In this document: piece after piece, positions 16,697 to 25,359 of the stretch
Layout: each line of letters opens with the position of its first letter
Position numbering within the stretch: the stretch's first letter is position 1
NCBI RefSeq assembly: GCF_018476525.1
Contig: NZ_JAHCST010000001.1
Span: forward strand, 62,001-126,000
Direction of reading: 5' to 3'
Source of the DNA: Acrocarpospora catenulata
Lineage (GTDB): Bacteria; Actinomycetota; Actinomycetes; Streptosporangiales; Streptosporangiaceae
DNA: 64,000 bases
The notes under the pieces: model-generated
What the model saw: the letters and a program-made list of their open reading frames with translations, nothing else
The model's database searches: none
Told to the model about the DNA's origin: nothing
Program-made: the position numbers and the translations under genes

Positions 16697-18142
16697 ATGA
16701 AGCTCCAGGCGACCCATGGCGACCTGTTCATCGACGGGCGTCCGGTGGCGACCGACCGGCGGATCGAGGTCCGTGACCCGGGGCGTACCGCCGATGTGGT
16801 CGCGACGATCGCCGAAGCCGGTGCCGAGCACGTCGCCGCCGCGGTCGCGGCGGCCACCCTCGCCGGCCCCGGCTGGGCGGCCACACCGCTCCAGGAGCGC
16901 CTGAACCTGCTGGCGGACGCCCTCGCCGCGGTACGGGCGAGGATCGACGACCTGGCGCCGATCCTGGCCAGGGAGAACGGCGGCACCCTGTTCGAGTCGA
17001 CGATGGACCTCTCCCGGGGCGCGGACCTCTTCGACGACTTCCTCGGCCGCGCGCCCGGCGTGCTCGGGGAGCGCACCACCGACAACGGCCAGCACTGGTT
17101 GTCCGTGGCACGCCGGCCCGTCGGCGTGTGCGCCCTGATCGTCCCGTGGAACTCGCCGGTCGTCCTCACCGTCTCCAAGCTGGCCCCCGCGCTGATCGCC
17201 GGCAACACCGCCGTGGTCAAGCCGTCGATCCTGGCCCCCGTCGTCGTCGCGGAGGTGCTCCGCACCGTCGCCGCGCTGCTCCCGCCGGGGGTCGTCAACG
17301 TCGTGCACGGCGACGCCGAGGTCGGCCACGCCCTCGTCGCCCACTCCGGCGTGCGCAAGGTCTCCTTCACCGGCAGCGTGGCGGTCGGCCGCCAGATTAT
17401 GGCCACGGCGGCCGACGGCGTGAAGCGCGTCAGCCTGGAGCTGGGGGGCAACGACCCCGCCATCCTCCTCGACGACGTGGACTTGGACGCCGCGACCCAC
17501 CTGCTCGCCCGGGGGATCTACACCCGCGCCGGCCAGATCTGCTTCGCGGTCAAGCGGCTTTACGTCCCCCGCGCACGCCACGACGAGGTGGTCGAGGCGA
17601 TCGCCTCGGTGGTGGACGGATACCGCGTGGGCCACGGCCTGGACGAGCAGGCCACCTTCGGTCCCCTGATCACCGCCGCCGCCCGCGCACGCGTCGAAGG
17701 GCTGCTGGCCCGCGCCCGCGCCGCCGGCGGCGCCGTCCGCGAACTCGGTCGGCCGACGGACTCCGTCGACTGGGACGGCGGCCACTACCTGCTCCCGCAC
17801 CTGGTGACCGGACTCGACCAGAGCGCCGAGCTGGTCGAGGTCGAGCAGTTCGGCCCGGTCGTCCCGGTGATCGCCTACGACGACGTCGACCAGGCCGTCG
17901 CGATGGCCAACGACTCCGACTTCGGACTCTGCTCGTCGGTCTGGAGCGCGGACGTCGACCGGGCCGTCGCGGTGGCCCGCGGGATCGAGGCCGGCGCGAC
18001 GTTCATCAACAGCCACAACGTCTCGTCGCTCTCCTTCGACATGCCGTTCGGCGGCGTCAAGCACAGCGGCATCGGCAGGGAGCGGACCGAACTCGGCCTG
18101 CTCGAGTACGTCGAGGAGCACGCGATCCGGCTGGCCCACTGA
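16697..18142 (+). CDS. Aldehyde dehydrogenase (third)
   Basis: A 481-residue aldehyde dehydrogenase: VPWNSPV, FTGSVAVG, E248 in LELGGND, C282 in RAGQICFAVKR. The ATG at 16697 follows GAGGAGGGGG; an upstream in-frame start would overlap the operator. It heads the second operon, with the NahE-type aldolase three genes on. An aldehyde released by that aldolase (as salicylaldehyde is in naphthalene breakdown) is a natural candidate substrate. Confidence 0.92.
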   Translation: MKLQATHGDLFIDGRPVATDRRIEVRDPGRTADVVATIAEAGAEHVAAAVAAATLAGPGWAATPLQERLNLLADALAAVRARIDDLAPILARENGGTLFESTMDLSRGADLFDDFLGRAPGVLGERTTDNGQHWLSVARRPVGVCALIVPWNSPVVLTVSKLAPALIAGNTAVVKPSILAPVVVAEVLRTVAALLPPGVVNVVHGDAEVGHALVAHSGVRKVSFTGSVAVGRQIMATAADGVKRVSLELGGNDPAILLDDVDLDAATHLLARGIYTRAGQICFAVKRLYVPRARHDEVVEAIASVVDGYRVGHGLDEQATFGPLITAAARARVEGLLARARAAGGAVRELGRPTDSVDWDGGHYLLPHLVTGLDQSAELVEVEQFGPVVPVIAYDDVDQAVAMANDSDFGLCSSVWSADVDRAVAVARGIEAGATFINSHNVSSLSFDMPFGGVKHSGIGRERTELGLLEYVEEHAIRLAH

Positions 18143-18171
18143 GCCGGCAAACCATCGCTGAGAGGACGCCC

Positions 18172-18672
18172 ATGCAGAACTTCGAGCAGGAGCTCGCCAC
18201 CCTGCGAGCCCAGATCAAGGCGCAGCGTACGCCGCTGCCGCGCCCGGTGGACAACCCCGACCTGGTGGTGCGCGAGAAGGACCTCATCTGGTACGAACCG
18301 GCCGACAACCCGGCCCGCCTGGCCCCCGTGCTCGGCACCCCCATCAAGGCGTTCGAGCTCTTCCTCCAGGAGTTCGTCCCGGGCGGTTCGTCCGACATGC
18401 AGCGGCACCACCACGAGGCCGTGCACTACGTGCTGGCGGGGCAGGGCTACAGCGAGATCGGAGACCGCCGTTACGACTGGGCTCAGGGCGACTTCGTCTG
18501 CGTGCCGCCGATGATGTGGCACCGCCACTACAACGGTAGCGAGACCGCGCCCGTCCGCATGCTCATCATCGAGAACTCCAAGATTCTGGAGGCGCTCGGC
18601 ATGAACTTCCGCGACTCGGCCGGCCTGCTGAGCTGGGACGAGTTGCAGAAGAAGCGGCAGGGCGAGGCCTGA
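18172..18672 (+). CDS. Cupin-domain protein
   Basis: A 166-residue single-domain cupin. Metal-binding motif 1 is RHHHEAVHYVLAGQG (H79-H81, E82, H85); motif 2 is GDFVCVPPMMWHRHY (H117). GAGAGGA precedes the ATG. Cupins of this kind in aromatic pathways include gentisate-type dioxygenase relatives and small ring- or side-chain-acting enzymes, but at this length catalysis is not assured. It overlaps the next gene (TGATG). Confidence 0.82.
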   Translation: MQNFEQELATLRAQIKAQRTPLPRPVDNPDLVVREKDLIWYEPADNPARLAPVLGTPIKAFELFLQEFVPGGSSDMQRHHHEAVHYVLAGQGYSEIGDRRYDWAQGDFVCVPPMMWHRHYNGSETAPVRMLIIENSKILEALGMNFRDSAGLLSWDELQKKRQGEA

Positions 18673-19676
18673 TGGGCGCCCTGCGGCTGACCGCCGACGC
18701 CGTGCGCGGCGTCTTCGCCATCATGCCCACGCCGGCCCTCGACGGCGCCGACGACCCGGCCATGGCCGACACCCTGGACCGCGCCGAGACCGAGCGGGCC
18801 GTCAACGCCCTGATCGCCGACGGCGTGCACGCGATCATGAGCACCGGCACGTTCGGGGAGTGCGCCACCCTCACCTGGGCGGAACTCCGCGACTTCGCCG
18901 AGATCCTCGTCTCCACCGCCGCCGGCCGCGTCCCCGTCCTGGTGGGCGCGACCACCCTCAACACGCGCGACACGATCGCCAGGGCCAGGGCGCTGCGCGA
19001 CCTCGGCGTCGACGGCCTGCTGCTCGGCCGCCCGATGTGGGCCCAGTGCGACGAGGAGAACCTCGTCGCCTACTACCGCGCCGTCGCCGAGGCCGTCCCC
19101 GAGCTCGGCATCATGGTCTACGACAACCCCGAGGCGTTCAAGGGCAAGATCAGCACCGAGGCGTACGCCGCGCTCGCCGGGATCCCCCAGGTCGTGGCCG
19201 CGAAGTACCCCGTCTTCGGCCCCCAGTTCGAGGCCGACCTCAACGCGGTGGCCGGACGCGTCCGCCTGCTCCCGGTGGACCGCGACTGGTGCACGGCTTA
19301 CGAGCTCGGCCCCACGGACGTGGTGGCGTGCTGGAGCGGATCTGCCTCGTGCGGGCCGCTCCCGCACGTCGAGCTCAGCCGGCGGTTGCTCGGCGGTGAC
19401 GTCGCCGGGGCCCGCGCCATCGCCGGGGAACTCGGCGCCGCCTCGGCCGGGTTCTTCCCCGAGGGCTCCTTCGCGCTGTTCTCCCGCTACAACATCCAGC
19501 TGGAGAAGATTCGCATCAACGCCGCCGGTTACATCAAGGCCGGGCCGTGCCGTCCCCCGTACGTGCACTGCCCGGAGGAGTACGCCGCGGGAGCGCGTGC
19601 GTCGGCGCGGCGCTTCGCCGAACTCGACGCTGCCTACCGGGCCAGGGTGCCCGCCGCGGCGAGGGGACAGCGGTGA
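18672..19676 (+). CDS. Hydratase-aldolase of the NahE/PhdG type (DapA superfamily)
   Basis: A 334-residue class I aldolase. The DapA-family features are GTFGE (59-63), Tyr150 in MVYDNPEAF and the Schiff-base Lys178 in VVAAKYP. The phrases ATLTWAELRDF, GRVPVLVGATTLNTRDTI and the FKGKI after YDNPEA match trans-o-hydroxybenzylidenepyruvate hydratase-aldolases of naphthalene and phenanthrene degradation rather than true dihydrodipicolinate synthases. It would split an ortho-hydroxybenzylidenepyruvate-like ring-cleavage product into an aromatic aldehyde and pyruvate. This links it to the extradiol-type dioxygenase at 22854 and an aldehyde dehydrogenase. Confidence 0.87.
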   Translation: MGALRLTADAVRGVFAIMPTPALDGADDPAMADTLDRAETERAVNALIADGVHAIMSTGTFGECATLTWAELRDFAEILVSTAAGRVPVLVGATTLNTRDTIARARALRDLGVDGLLLGRPMWAQCDEENLVAYYRAVAEAVPELGIMVYDNPEAFKGKISTEAYAALAGIPQVVAAKYPVFGPQFEADLNAVAGRVRLLPVDRDWCTAYELGPTDVVACWSGSASCGPLPHVELSRRLLGGDVAGARAIAGELGAASAGFFPEGSFALFSRYNIQLEKIRINAAGYIKAGPCRPPYVHCPEEYAAGARASARRFAELDAAYRARVPAAARGQR

Positions 19677-20305
19677 ACGCCGCGTCCGAGTGGCTGGACA
19701 AGCTCGTCATCGCCGAACTCGCCCAGACCGAGCGCGTCGCCAGGGACACCCGGCGGTGGGACCTCATGGCCGACTGCTATCACCCCGATTCGCGGGTCTT
19801 CCTGTCCTGGTTCGACGGCACCGCCGCCGAGTTCATCGCCGCGTCCAAGGCGATGGGCGAGGAGCCGGGGGGCCACGCGATCCACTCCCTCGGTCCCACG
19901 CTCGTCCGGGTCGCGGGGGACAGGGCGCTGGCCGACACCCCGTGCGCCATCCTGTTCCGCCGCGTCTTCGCCGGTGTCGAGTGCGACATGACGTCCTACT
20001 GCCGCCACTACTCACGGGTGGAACGGGTCGAAGGCCGCTGGCGGCTGCGCTCGTTCGTCGGCGTCTACGAAAAGAACACCCTGGCCCCCGTCGTGCCAGG
20101 GCAGGTGCCCGCCATCGACACCGCCAAACTCGCCACCTTCCGCGCCAGCTACGCGTTCCAGGCGTACTTCCGTGCCCAGCAGGGCAAGCCCGTCAACGAC
20201 GACCGGCCCGGCCTCGACCGGCCTGACCTCGTCGAGCGCTTCCACGACGCCGAGGACCGGTGGCTCGCCGGCGCCGACGTCCCGCTGGGAGTCGGGGAAC
20301 CATGA
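19673..20305 (+). CDS. SnoaL/NTF2-like protein
   Basis: A 210-residue protein whose first 140 residues read as an NTF2-like cone (ELAQTERVARDTRRWDLMAD, CYHPDSRVFLSWFDGTAAEF, then the RHYSRVERVEGRWRLRSF strand). Members of this family are small subunits, isomerases or hydratases. The GTG at 19673 overlaps the previous stop and follows GAGGGGA. The C-terminal extension of about 70 residues has no known signature. Its role in the pathway is unknown. Confidence 0.75.
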   Translation: MNAASEWLDKLVIAELAQTERVARDTRRWDLMADCYHPDSRVFLSWFDGTAAEFIAASKAMGEEPGGHAIHSLGPTLVRVAGDRALADTPCAILFRRVFAGVECDMTSYCRHYSRVERVEGRWRLRSFVGVYEKNTLAPVVPGQVPAIDTAKLATFRASYAFQAYFRAQQGKPVNDDRPGLDRPDLVERFHDAEDRWLAGADVPLGVGEP

Positions 20306-21585
20306 CCGACCTGGTGGTCGCCGGTGGCGGGCTGGCCGGTCACGCAGCGGCGCTGGCGGCGGCGGAACTGGGCGCGGACGTCGTCCTGCTGGAGAAGACG
20401 GAGCACTTCGGCGGCTCATCGGCCATGGCCGGGGGCGGTCTCGTCTTCGCCGGAACCGAACTGCAGCGACGCGAGGGGGTGGACGACTCTCCCGAGCGGC
20501 TCCGGGCGGCGCTCGCCGAGGCAGGCAGGGGCAGGAGCGATCCGGCGCTGCTGGACGCCTACGTGGACACCCAGCTCGCGGTCCACGACTGGCTCCGCGC
20601 ACTGGGCGCGGAGTTCTCGCTCACCGGGCAGCCGGTACGGCGGCTGCACACGATGCCCTCGGGCGCGCTCGTCGGCCTCCTGAACAGCAGGGCGCTCGAC
20701 CACCCCTCGGTCGACTACCGCACACGTTCGCGGGTGGTGTCGCTGCTCCACACGTCCGACGGCGTGACCGGCGTCGTCGTGGACGGCGGCAGGCGGATCA
20801 CGGCGCGGTACGGGGTGGTGCTGGCCTCGGGCGGGTTCTCCCGCAACCCGGAGCTGGTGGCGCGGTTCGCCCCGCAGTGCGCCCAGGCCGTCGCGATGGG
20901 CGGCGCCGGCAACGACGGGGACGGCCTGCTGCTGGCCCTGGCCGCGGGTGGCGCCCTGGCCGGGATGGAGTTCGTCGAGGCGTCGTTCGGCGCGTCGGCG
21001 GCCGAGGGCGTCGAGCCCCGGCTCCTGTACGCGCAGTCCGACGGCGCGGTGGTCGTCAACACGCTCGGGCGGCGGTTCGCCGACGAGGGCGCCGATATCA
21101 AGACTCTCGGCAGGGCGGTGGCCGAGCAGCCGGGGGCACTCGCCTTCCAGGTCTTCGACCAGGCGGTGATGGCGAAGTCCCGGCCGACGCCCAAACCCCG
21201 CGACTTCGCCGCGGCGGCCCGCGACGGCCTCCTCGTCCAGGCGCCCACTCTCCCGGAACTCGCGGCCCGGATGGGGGTGCCCGCCGACGCGCTCGCCGAG
21301 TCCGCGCGCGAGCTCTCCCGGCCGCCCTATTACAGCTACGCCTGCAAAGCAGGCCTGACCTCGACCTACGGCGGCCTCCGAGTGGACGGCACCATGCGCG
21401 TGCTGGACGCCGAGGGCGCGCCGATCCACGGGCTGCGTGCCGCGGGCGAGCTCGTCGGCGGATTCCACGGAGCGGGCTACCTGATCGGCAGCGCGCTCGG
21501 GAAGGCCGCCGTCTTCGGCTACCTCGCCGGCCGCGGCGCCGTGCCGGCCGCCGGTGAGGCGGCGCGGAACGTACCGGTGTCCTGA
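20302..21585 (+). CDS. FAD-dependent oxidoreductase, fumarate reductase / ketosteroid dehydrogenase type
   Basis: A 427-residue flavoprotein with the N-terminal FAD dinucleotide-binding motif VVAGGGLAGHAAALAAAELG, the GGSSAMAGGG loop, ASGGFSRNPELV and the C-terminal GELVGGFHGAGYLIGSALGKA. This is the fumarate reductase/flavocytochrome c flavoprotein superfamily, which includes 3-ketosteroid delta1-dehydrogenases. It likely introduces or removes a C=C bond in a ring or side-chain. Start overlaps the previous stop by 4 bp. Confidence 0.87.
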   Translation: MTDLVVAGGGLAGHAAALAAAELGADVVLLEKTEHFGGSSAMAGGGLVFAGTELQRREGVDDSPERLRAALAEAGRGRSDPALLDAYVDTQLAVHDWLRALGAEFSLTGQPVRRLHTMPSGALVGLLNSRALDHPSVDYRTRSRVVSLLHTSDGVTGVVVDGGRRITARYGVVLASGGFSRNPELVARFAPQCAQAVAMGGAGNDGDGLLLALAAGGALAGMEFVEASFGASAAEGVEPRLLYAQSDGAVVVNTLGRRFADEGADIKTLGRAVAEQPGALAFQVFDQAVMAKSRPTPKPRDFAAAARDGLLVQAPTLPELAARMGVPADALAESARELSRPPYYSYACKAGLTSTYGGLRVDGTMRVLDAEGAPIHGLRAAGELVGGFHGAGYLIGSALGKAAVFGYLAGRGAVPAAGEAARNVPVS

Positions 21586-21643
21586 TGCCCGGCCGCTCCG
21601 TCAACCGCACCCCATCCTTTGTCCGCTTAATGAGAACCAGGTG

Positions 21644-22831
21644 ATGACAGTGGCAGGAGACCCCATTCAGATAGTCGTGGTCGGCGGCGGCATCGGCGGG
21701 CTGGCAGCCGCCAACGCGCTCCTGCATCGCGGCATGGACGTCCACGTTTACGAACAGGCACCCGAACTGGGGGAGATCGGCGCCGGTGTGTTGATCACCC
21801 CCAACAGCCTGCGCCTGCTTGACCGCTTCGGGATCGGTGACGCGATCGCCGCGGTGGGCGCGACCGTCGGCGAGGGCTCGCGGTACTACCGGGAGGACGG
21901 CGCGACCGTGGCCCCGATCCTGACCGTGGACTCCAGCGGGTGGAACGGCATGTTCGGCGTGCACCGCGCCGACCTGGTCGGCGTGCTGGCCGACGCGCTC
22001 CCCGCCGACCGCGTGCACACCGGCCACCGGGCGGTCTCCTTCGCCCAGGACGAGCGGACGGCCGTCGTCGGCTTCGACAACGGCGCCGAGGTGCGGGCCG
22101 ACGCGGTCATCGCGGCCGACGGCATCCACTCGGTCCTGCAGAGGTACGTGGTCGAGCCCTCCGCGCCGGTCGATTCCGGCTCGGTCGCCTACCGCGGTCT
22201 GGTGCCCGCCGAACGCGTGCCATGGTGGCCGAAGGGCGTCTCCCAGCTGTGGATGGGCGAGCAGCGGCACTTCCTGGTCTATCCGGTCCGCCGCGGCACC
22301 CTGATCAACTACGTCGGCTTCGTCCCTTCGCACCAGCAGACCGTCGAGTCGTGGACCGCCGAGGGCGACGTCCAGACGCTCCGCGCCGAGTTCGCGACCT
22401 GGGACAGCCCCGTCCCGCGCCTGCTGGCCGAGGTGGAGAAGACCCACTGGTGGGGCCTGTACGACCGGGACCCGCTCGCCACCTGGACGCGGGGCCGGCT
22501 CACCCTGCTCGGTGACGCCGCCCACCCGATGCTGCCCCACCTCGGGCAGGGCGCGAACCAGTCCATCGAGGACGCGGTCGCCCTCTCGGTCTTCCTGGCC
22601 GACGCCACCGCCGAGGACGTGCCCGAGGCCCTGCGCCACTACGAGGACCTGCGCCGTGGCCGTACCACCGAGGTCCAGCTCGGCGCGCGGGCGAACGGCC
22701 GCCGCTACGACTCGCACTTCCAGGACCTGGCCGAGCGCGACGCCGAGATCGCGGGCTCGGTGCGGTTCCGTTCCTGGCTTTACGACTACGACGCCGAGGC
22801 CGCCGCCCTGGAGGCGCTGGCGGTCCGCTGA
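21644..22831 (+). CDS. FAD-dependent aromatic monooxygenase (salicylate hydroxylase-like)
   Basis: A 395-residue group A flavin monooxygenase: GXGXXG motif VVVGGGIGGLAAANAL, the DG motif AADGIHSVLQ and the GD motif LLGDAAHPMLPHLGQGANQ. Relatives hydroxylate phenolic acids, e.g. salicylate or 6-hydroxynicotinate, with NAD(P)H. ATG 21644 is annotated; GTG 21650 with AGGTG at 6 bp is equally plausible. Located between the aldolase group and the ring-cleavage dioxygenase, it may make the catechol-like substrate. Confidence 0.9.
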   Translation: MTVAGDPIQIVVVGGGIGGLAAANALLHRGMDVHVYEQAPELGEIGAGVLITPNSLRLLDRFGIGDAIAAVGATVGEGSRYYREDGATVAPILTVDSSGWNGMFGVHRADLVGVLADALPADRVHTGHRAVSFAQDERTAVVGFDNGAEVRADAVIAADGIHSVLQRYVVEPSAPVDSGSVAYRGLVPAERVPWWPKGVSQLWMGEQRHFLVYPVRRGTLINYVGFVPSHQQTVESWTAEGDVQTLRAEFATWDSPVPRLLAEVEKTHWWGLYDRDPLATWTRGRLTLLGDAAHPMLPHLGQGANQSIEDAVALSVFLADATAEDVPEALRHYEDLRRGRTTEVQLGARANGRRYDSHFQDLAERDAEIAGSVRFRSWLYDYDAEAAALEALAVR

Positions 22832-22853
22832 CCCCCTAGACGAAGAGAGACCC

Positions 22854-23723
22854 ATGACATCCGAGACGCACCGGGCTTTCATCTGCCTGTCGCACAGCCC
22901 GTTCATGGCGCTGCCGGAACGGAGCGACGCCGGTTACGAGTACCGGGCCGCTGTGGAGGAGACCAAGAAGTTCATCCTCGACTTCGGGCCTGATCTGGTC
23001 GTGATGTTCGCCCCCGACCACATGAACCTGCTCAACCAGGTCCGGCCGCCGTTCACCGGGATCCTCTCGGGCGAGACCCTGCCGGAGTTCGGGATACCGA
23101 GGCTGGAGCTGAACATCCATCCGGTCGCGGAGACCCTGTTCCAGGACCTGGTGACGATGGACGTCGACCTGGCGGTCGGCGAGGAGGTCGCCATCGACCA
23201 CGGTCTCGGCCTGACCCTGCTGCAGCTCTTCGACGAGCCGGGGGAGGTGCCGCTCGTGCCGATCATCGTCAACGCGATCGGCTACCCGCTCTTCCCCGTC
23301 GCCCGGGCCCGCCGGGTGGGGGAGCAGGTCGGCCGCGCGCTCCAGTCGTACGAAGGAAAGGCGCTGTTCATCGGCACCGGCGGCTTGAGCCACAACCCGC
23401 CGTTCCCGGCACCCGCCCCCGGCGTCCGCCGGTTCACCCCGCAGGAGCGTGCCGAGTCGCTGACGACGGCGCTGGACTATCTCGATCCGGTGTGGGACCG
23501 GGAACTGCTCGCCAGGATGGCCGACGGTGACGCCGACTGCTTCAGCGGCCTGTCCCAGGCGGAGCTCGACGTCCGTGGCGGCGGCGCCAACGAGGTGCGC
23601 ACCTGGGCCGCCGCCTGGGCCGCCGGTGGCTCGCCGCCCGCGACGTTCACCAGCTACGAGCTCGTCGAACCGTGGATCACCGGCATGGGCGTCGCGTTCG
23701 GGACCACGCCGGTCCACCCGTGA
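22854..23723 (+). CDS. LigB-superfamily extradiol ring-cleavage dioxygenase (MhpB-like)
   Basis: A 289-residue type II extradiol dioxygenase. Likely Fe(II) and catalytic residues are in CLSHSPFMALP (His12), FAPDHMN and VAIDHGLGLTLLQLF; IGTGGLSHNPP near residue 180 is also characteristic. It most resembles 2,3-dihydroxyphenylpropionate 1,2-dioxygenase (MhpB). It is expected to open a catecholic ring meta to the hydroxyls, giving the product used by the hydratase-aldolase at 18672. GAAGAGAG precedes the ATG. Confidence 0.88.
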   Translation: MTSETHRAFICLSHSPFMALPERSDAGYEYRAAVEETKKFILDFGPDLVVMFAPDHMNLLNQVRPPFTGILSGETLPEFGIPRLELNIHPVAETLFQDLVTMDVDLAVGEEVAIDHGLGLTLLQLFDEPGEVPLVPIIVNAIGYPLFPVARARRVGEQVGRALQSYEGKALFIGTGGLSHNPPFPAPAPGVRRFTPQERAESLTTALDYLDPVWDRELLARMADGDADCFSGLSQAELDVRGGGANEVRTWAAAWAAGGSPPATFTSYELVEPWITGMGVAFGTTPVHP

Positions 23724-25168
23724 GCGACCCGCCTGACGGTGACGCTCATCCGCTGCGCTGGCGGGTCCTGCGGGTCAGCCTGGTCATCGCCTTCGTCTCG
23801 CTGCTCGACGTCACCTTGGTCAATGTGGCGGTCCCGTCGATGCGTTCCGCCCTGGCCACGGACGCCGCCGCGATCCAGTGGGTGGTGTCCGGGTACTCCC
23901 TGGCGTACGGGCTCCTGCTGGTCGCCGGTGGCGCCCTGGGTGACGCCTTCGGCCGGCGGCCGATCCTGCTGACCGGCCTGGCCGGGTACGTCGTGGCCAG
24001 TGCGGCCGTGGGCTTCGCGCCGACGATCGGCTGGCTGATCGTGGCCAGGCTGGTGCAGGGCGCCTGCGTCGGCGTCCTGACTCCCCAGGCCGCCGCGCTC
24101 ATCCAGCAGTTCTTCGCCGGGGAGGAGCGGGGGCGCGCGTTCGGTTTCTACGGGCTGACCGCGGCGGTGTCGTCCATCGTCGGGCCCCTCCTGTCCGGAT
24201 CGGTGATCGCGTTCGCGGGCGCCGAGCACGGCTGGCGATGGCTCTTTCTGATCAACGTGCCCATGGGGCTGGCGGCGCTCGTGGCGGTCCTGCGCCTGGT
24301 GCCGCGCAAACCGGCGGAACTGCGCCGGCGGGTGCGGATCGACCTGCCCGGCATGATCCTGCTGGGGCTGACCGTGCTGGCGTTGCTGTACCCGATCGTC
24401 ACGGTCGGGGACGGCCCGCGTGCCGGCCTGTTCCTGCTCGTCGTCGTGCCCTTGCTCGCTTTCGCCTTCGTCCGGTGGGAGCGCAGGACGTCGCGCCGTG
24501 GCAGGCTCCCGCTGCTCGACGTCGCGTTCCTGCGCACGCTGCCCGGCTACGCGAGCGGGCTGGGCGTGGGCACCCTCTACTTCGGCGGTTTCGCCGGCCT
24601 GCTCCTGGTCCTGTCGGTCTACCTGCAGGAGGGACGCGGCGTCACCGCCCTCGTCGCGGGGCTGCTGCTCACCTCCTTCGCCCTGGGCTCGGCGATCAGC
24701 GCCCCCTTGACCGGGCGTCTGGTCTCCCGGCTCCGACATCGGGTCGTGCTGATGGCACTGTCGGTGATGATGACGGGCGTCGCCCTCGTCGCGGTGCTGG
24801 TCCCCGGGCGACCGCCGGACGCCCTGTGGTGGCTGCTGCCGCCGGCCCTGCTCGTCAGCGGGCTGGGCAGCGGCGCCGTGACCTCGCCCAACTTCACCCT
24901 GTCGCTGGAGGGCGTGCCCCGGGGGATGAGCGGGGTGGCCGGTGGGGCGTTGCAGACCGGCAACAGGATCGGCGCCTCCGTCGGCGCCGCGCTGGTGATG
25001 ACCGTCTACGGCGTCGCGCTGCGGGAGGCCGGGAACTCCGCCGCCGCGCTGCGCGCGGCACTGGTGGCGTCCCTGGTCGTCGTGGGGCTGGCGCTGCTGA
25101 TCGCGGTCTGGGGAGCGAGGTCGGACCGGGTGCGCGCGCCGGGGGGACGAATTCGGTCCGACCGTTGA
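23720..25168 (+). CDS. MFS transporter, 14-helix DHA2/EmrB type
   Basis: A 482-residue membrane protein with about 14 hydrophobic segments. The motif A loop is GGALGDAFGRRPILL and the antiporter-type segment is VQGACVGVLTPQAAALIQ. The DHA2 family mostly exports drugs and organic compounds by proton antiport. As the last gene of the aromatic operon it may export a toxic intermediate. GTG 23720 overlaps the dioxygenase stop. Confidence 0.87.
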   Translation: MSDPPDGDAHPLRWRVLRVSLVIAFVSLLDVTLVNVAVPSMRSALATDAAAIQWVVSGYSLAYGLLLVAGGALGDAFGRRPILLTGLAGYVVASAAVGFAPTIGWLIVARLVQGACVGVLTPQAAALIQQFFAGEERGRAFGFYGLTAAVSSIVGPLLSGSVIAFAGAEHGWRWLFLINVPMGLAALVAVLRLVPRKPAELRRRVRIDLPGMILLGLTVLALLYPIVTVGDGPRAGLFLLVVVPLLAFAFVRWERRTSRRGRLPLLDVAFLRTLPGYASGLGVGTLYFGGFAGLLLVLSVYLQEGRGVTALVAGLLLTSFALGSAISAPLTGRLVSRLRHRVVLMALSVMMTGVALVAVLVPGRPPDALWWLLPPALLVSGLGSGAVTSPNFTLSLEGVPRGMSGVAGGALQTGNRIGASVGAALVMTVYGVALREAGNSAAALRAALVASLVVVGLALLIAVWGARSDRVRAPGGRIRSDR

Positions 25169-25193
25169 CTTGGCGCTAAATGCTCGTTAATTT
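25165..25193 (+). promoter_or_regulatory. Probable promoter of the ABC importer operon
   Basis: TTGACT (25165-25170), 17-bp spacer, TAATTT (25188-25193). The local AT-richness is unusual for this DNA. It lies just after the MFS stop and overlaps the operator pair. Confidence 0.6.
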
Positions 25194-25227
25194 CTCTTAA
25201 AACGAACTTGTGATCGCACAGCGAACA
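25192..25227 (+). promoter_or_regulatory. IclR-type operators of the ABC importer operon
   Basis: The clear site is TGATCG-CACAG-CGAACA (25211-25227). A weak site with the CGAACT half, TTCTCT-TAAAA-CGAACT, lies 19 bp upstream (25192-25208). The weak site overlaps the -10 box. Confidence 0.55.
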
Positions 25228-25279
25228 CATCAAGGGTGCCGGACCGACGTCGGCGAGGGGACGCGGTCCCTCGTCACAG

Positions 25280-25293
25280 CTGAGACGTCTCAG
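25280..25293. promoter_or_regulatory. 14-bp perfect palindrome in the ABC operon leader
   Basis: CTGAGACGTCTCAG is a perfect dyad in the roughly 150-nt untranslated leader, 67 bp before the TTG start. A second imperfect hairpin (CGAGGGGAC / GTCCCTCG) lies at 25254-25273. Either could be a protein site or an RNA element; neither occurs in the other operator-bearing promoters. Confidence 0.4.
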
Positions 25294-25359
25294 AGTGACT
25301 GGTCGCCGCTGGTTGTCGGTGAGAGCCGAGGGCGCGGTGAAGAAGATGGGACACACACG

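Noticed and set aside
21619-21640. Dyad-like GTCC...GAAC before the flavin monooxygenase gene
   Set aside because: The arms are 9 bp apart instead of 7 and only partly match the regulon palindrome; the gene lies within the second operon and needs no own operator.
25210-25359. GTG 25210 as start of the importer ATPase
   Set aside because: The codon lies inside the operator and the 50 added residues have no ATPase character.
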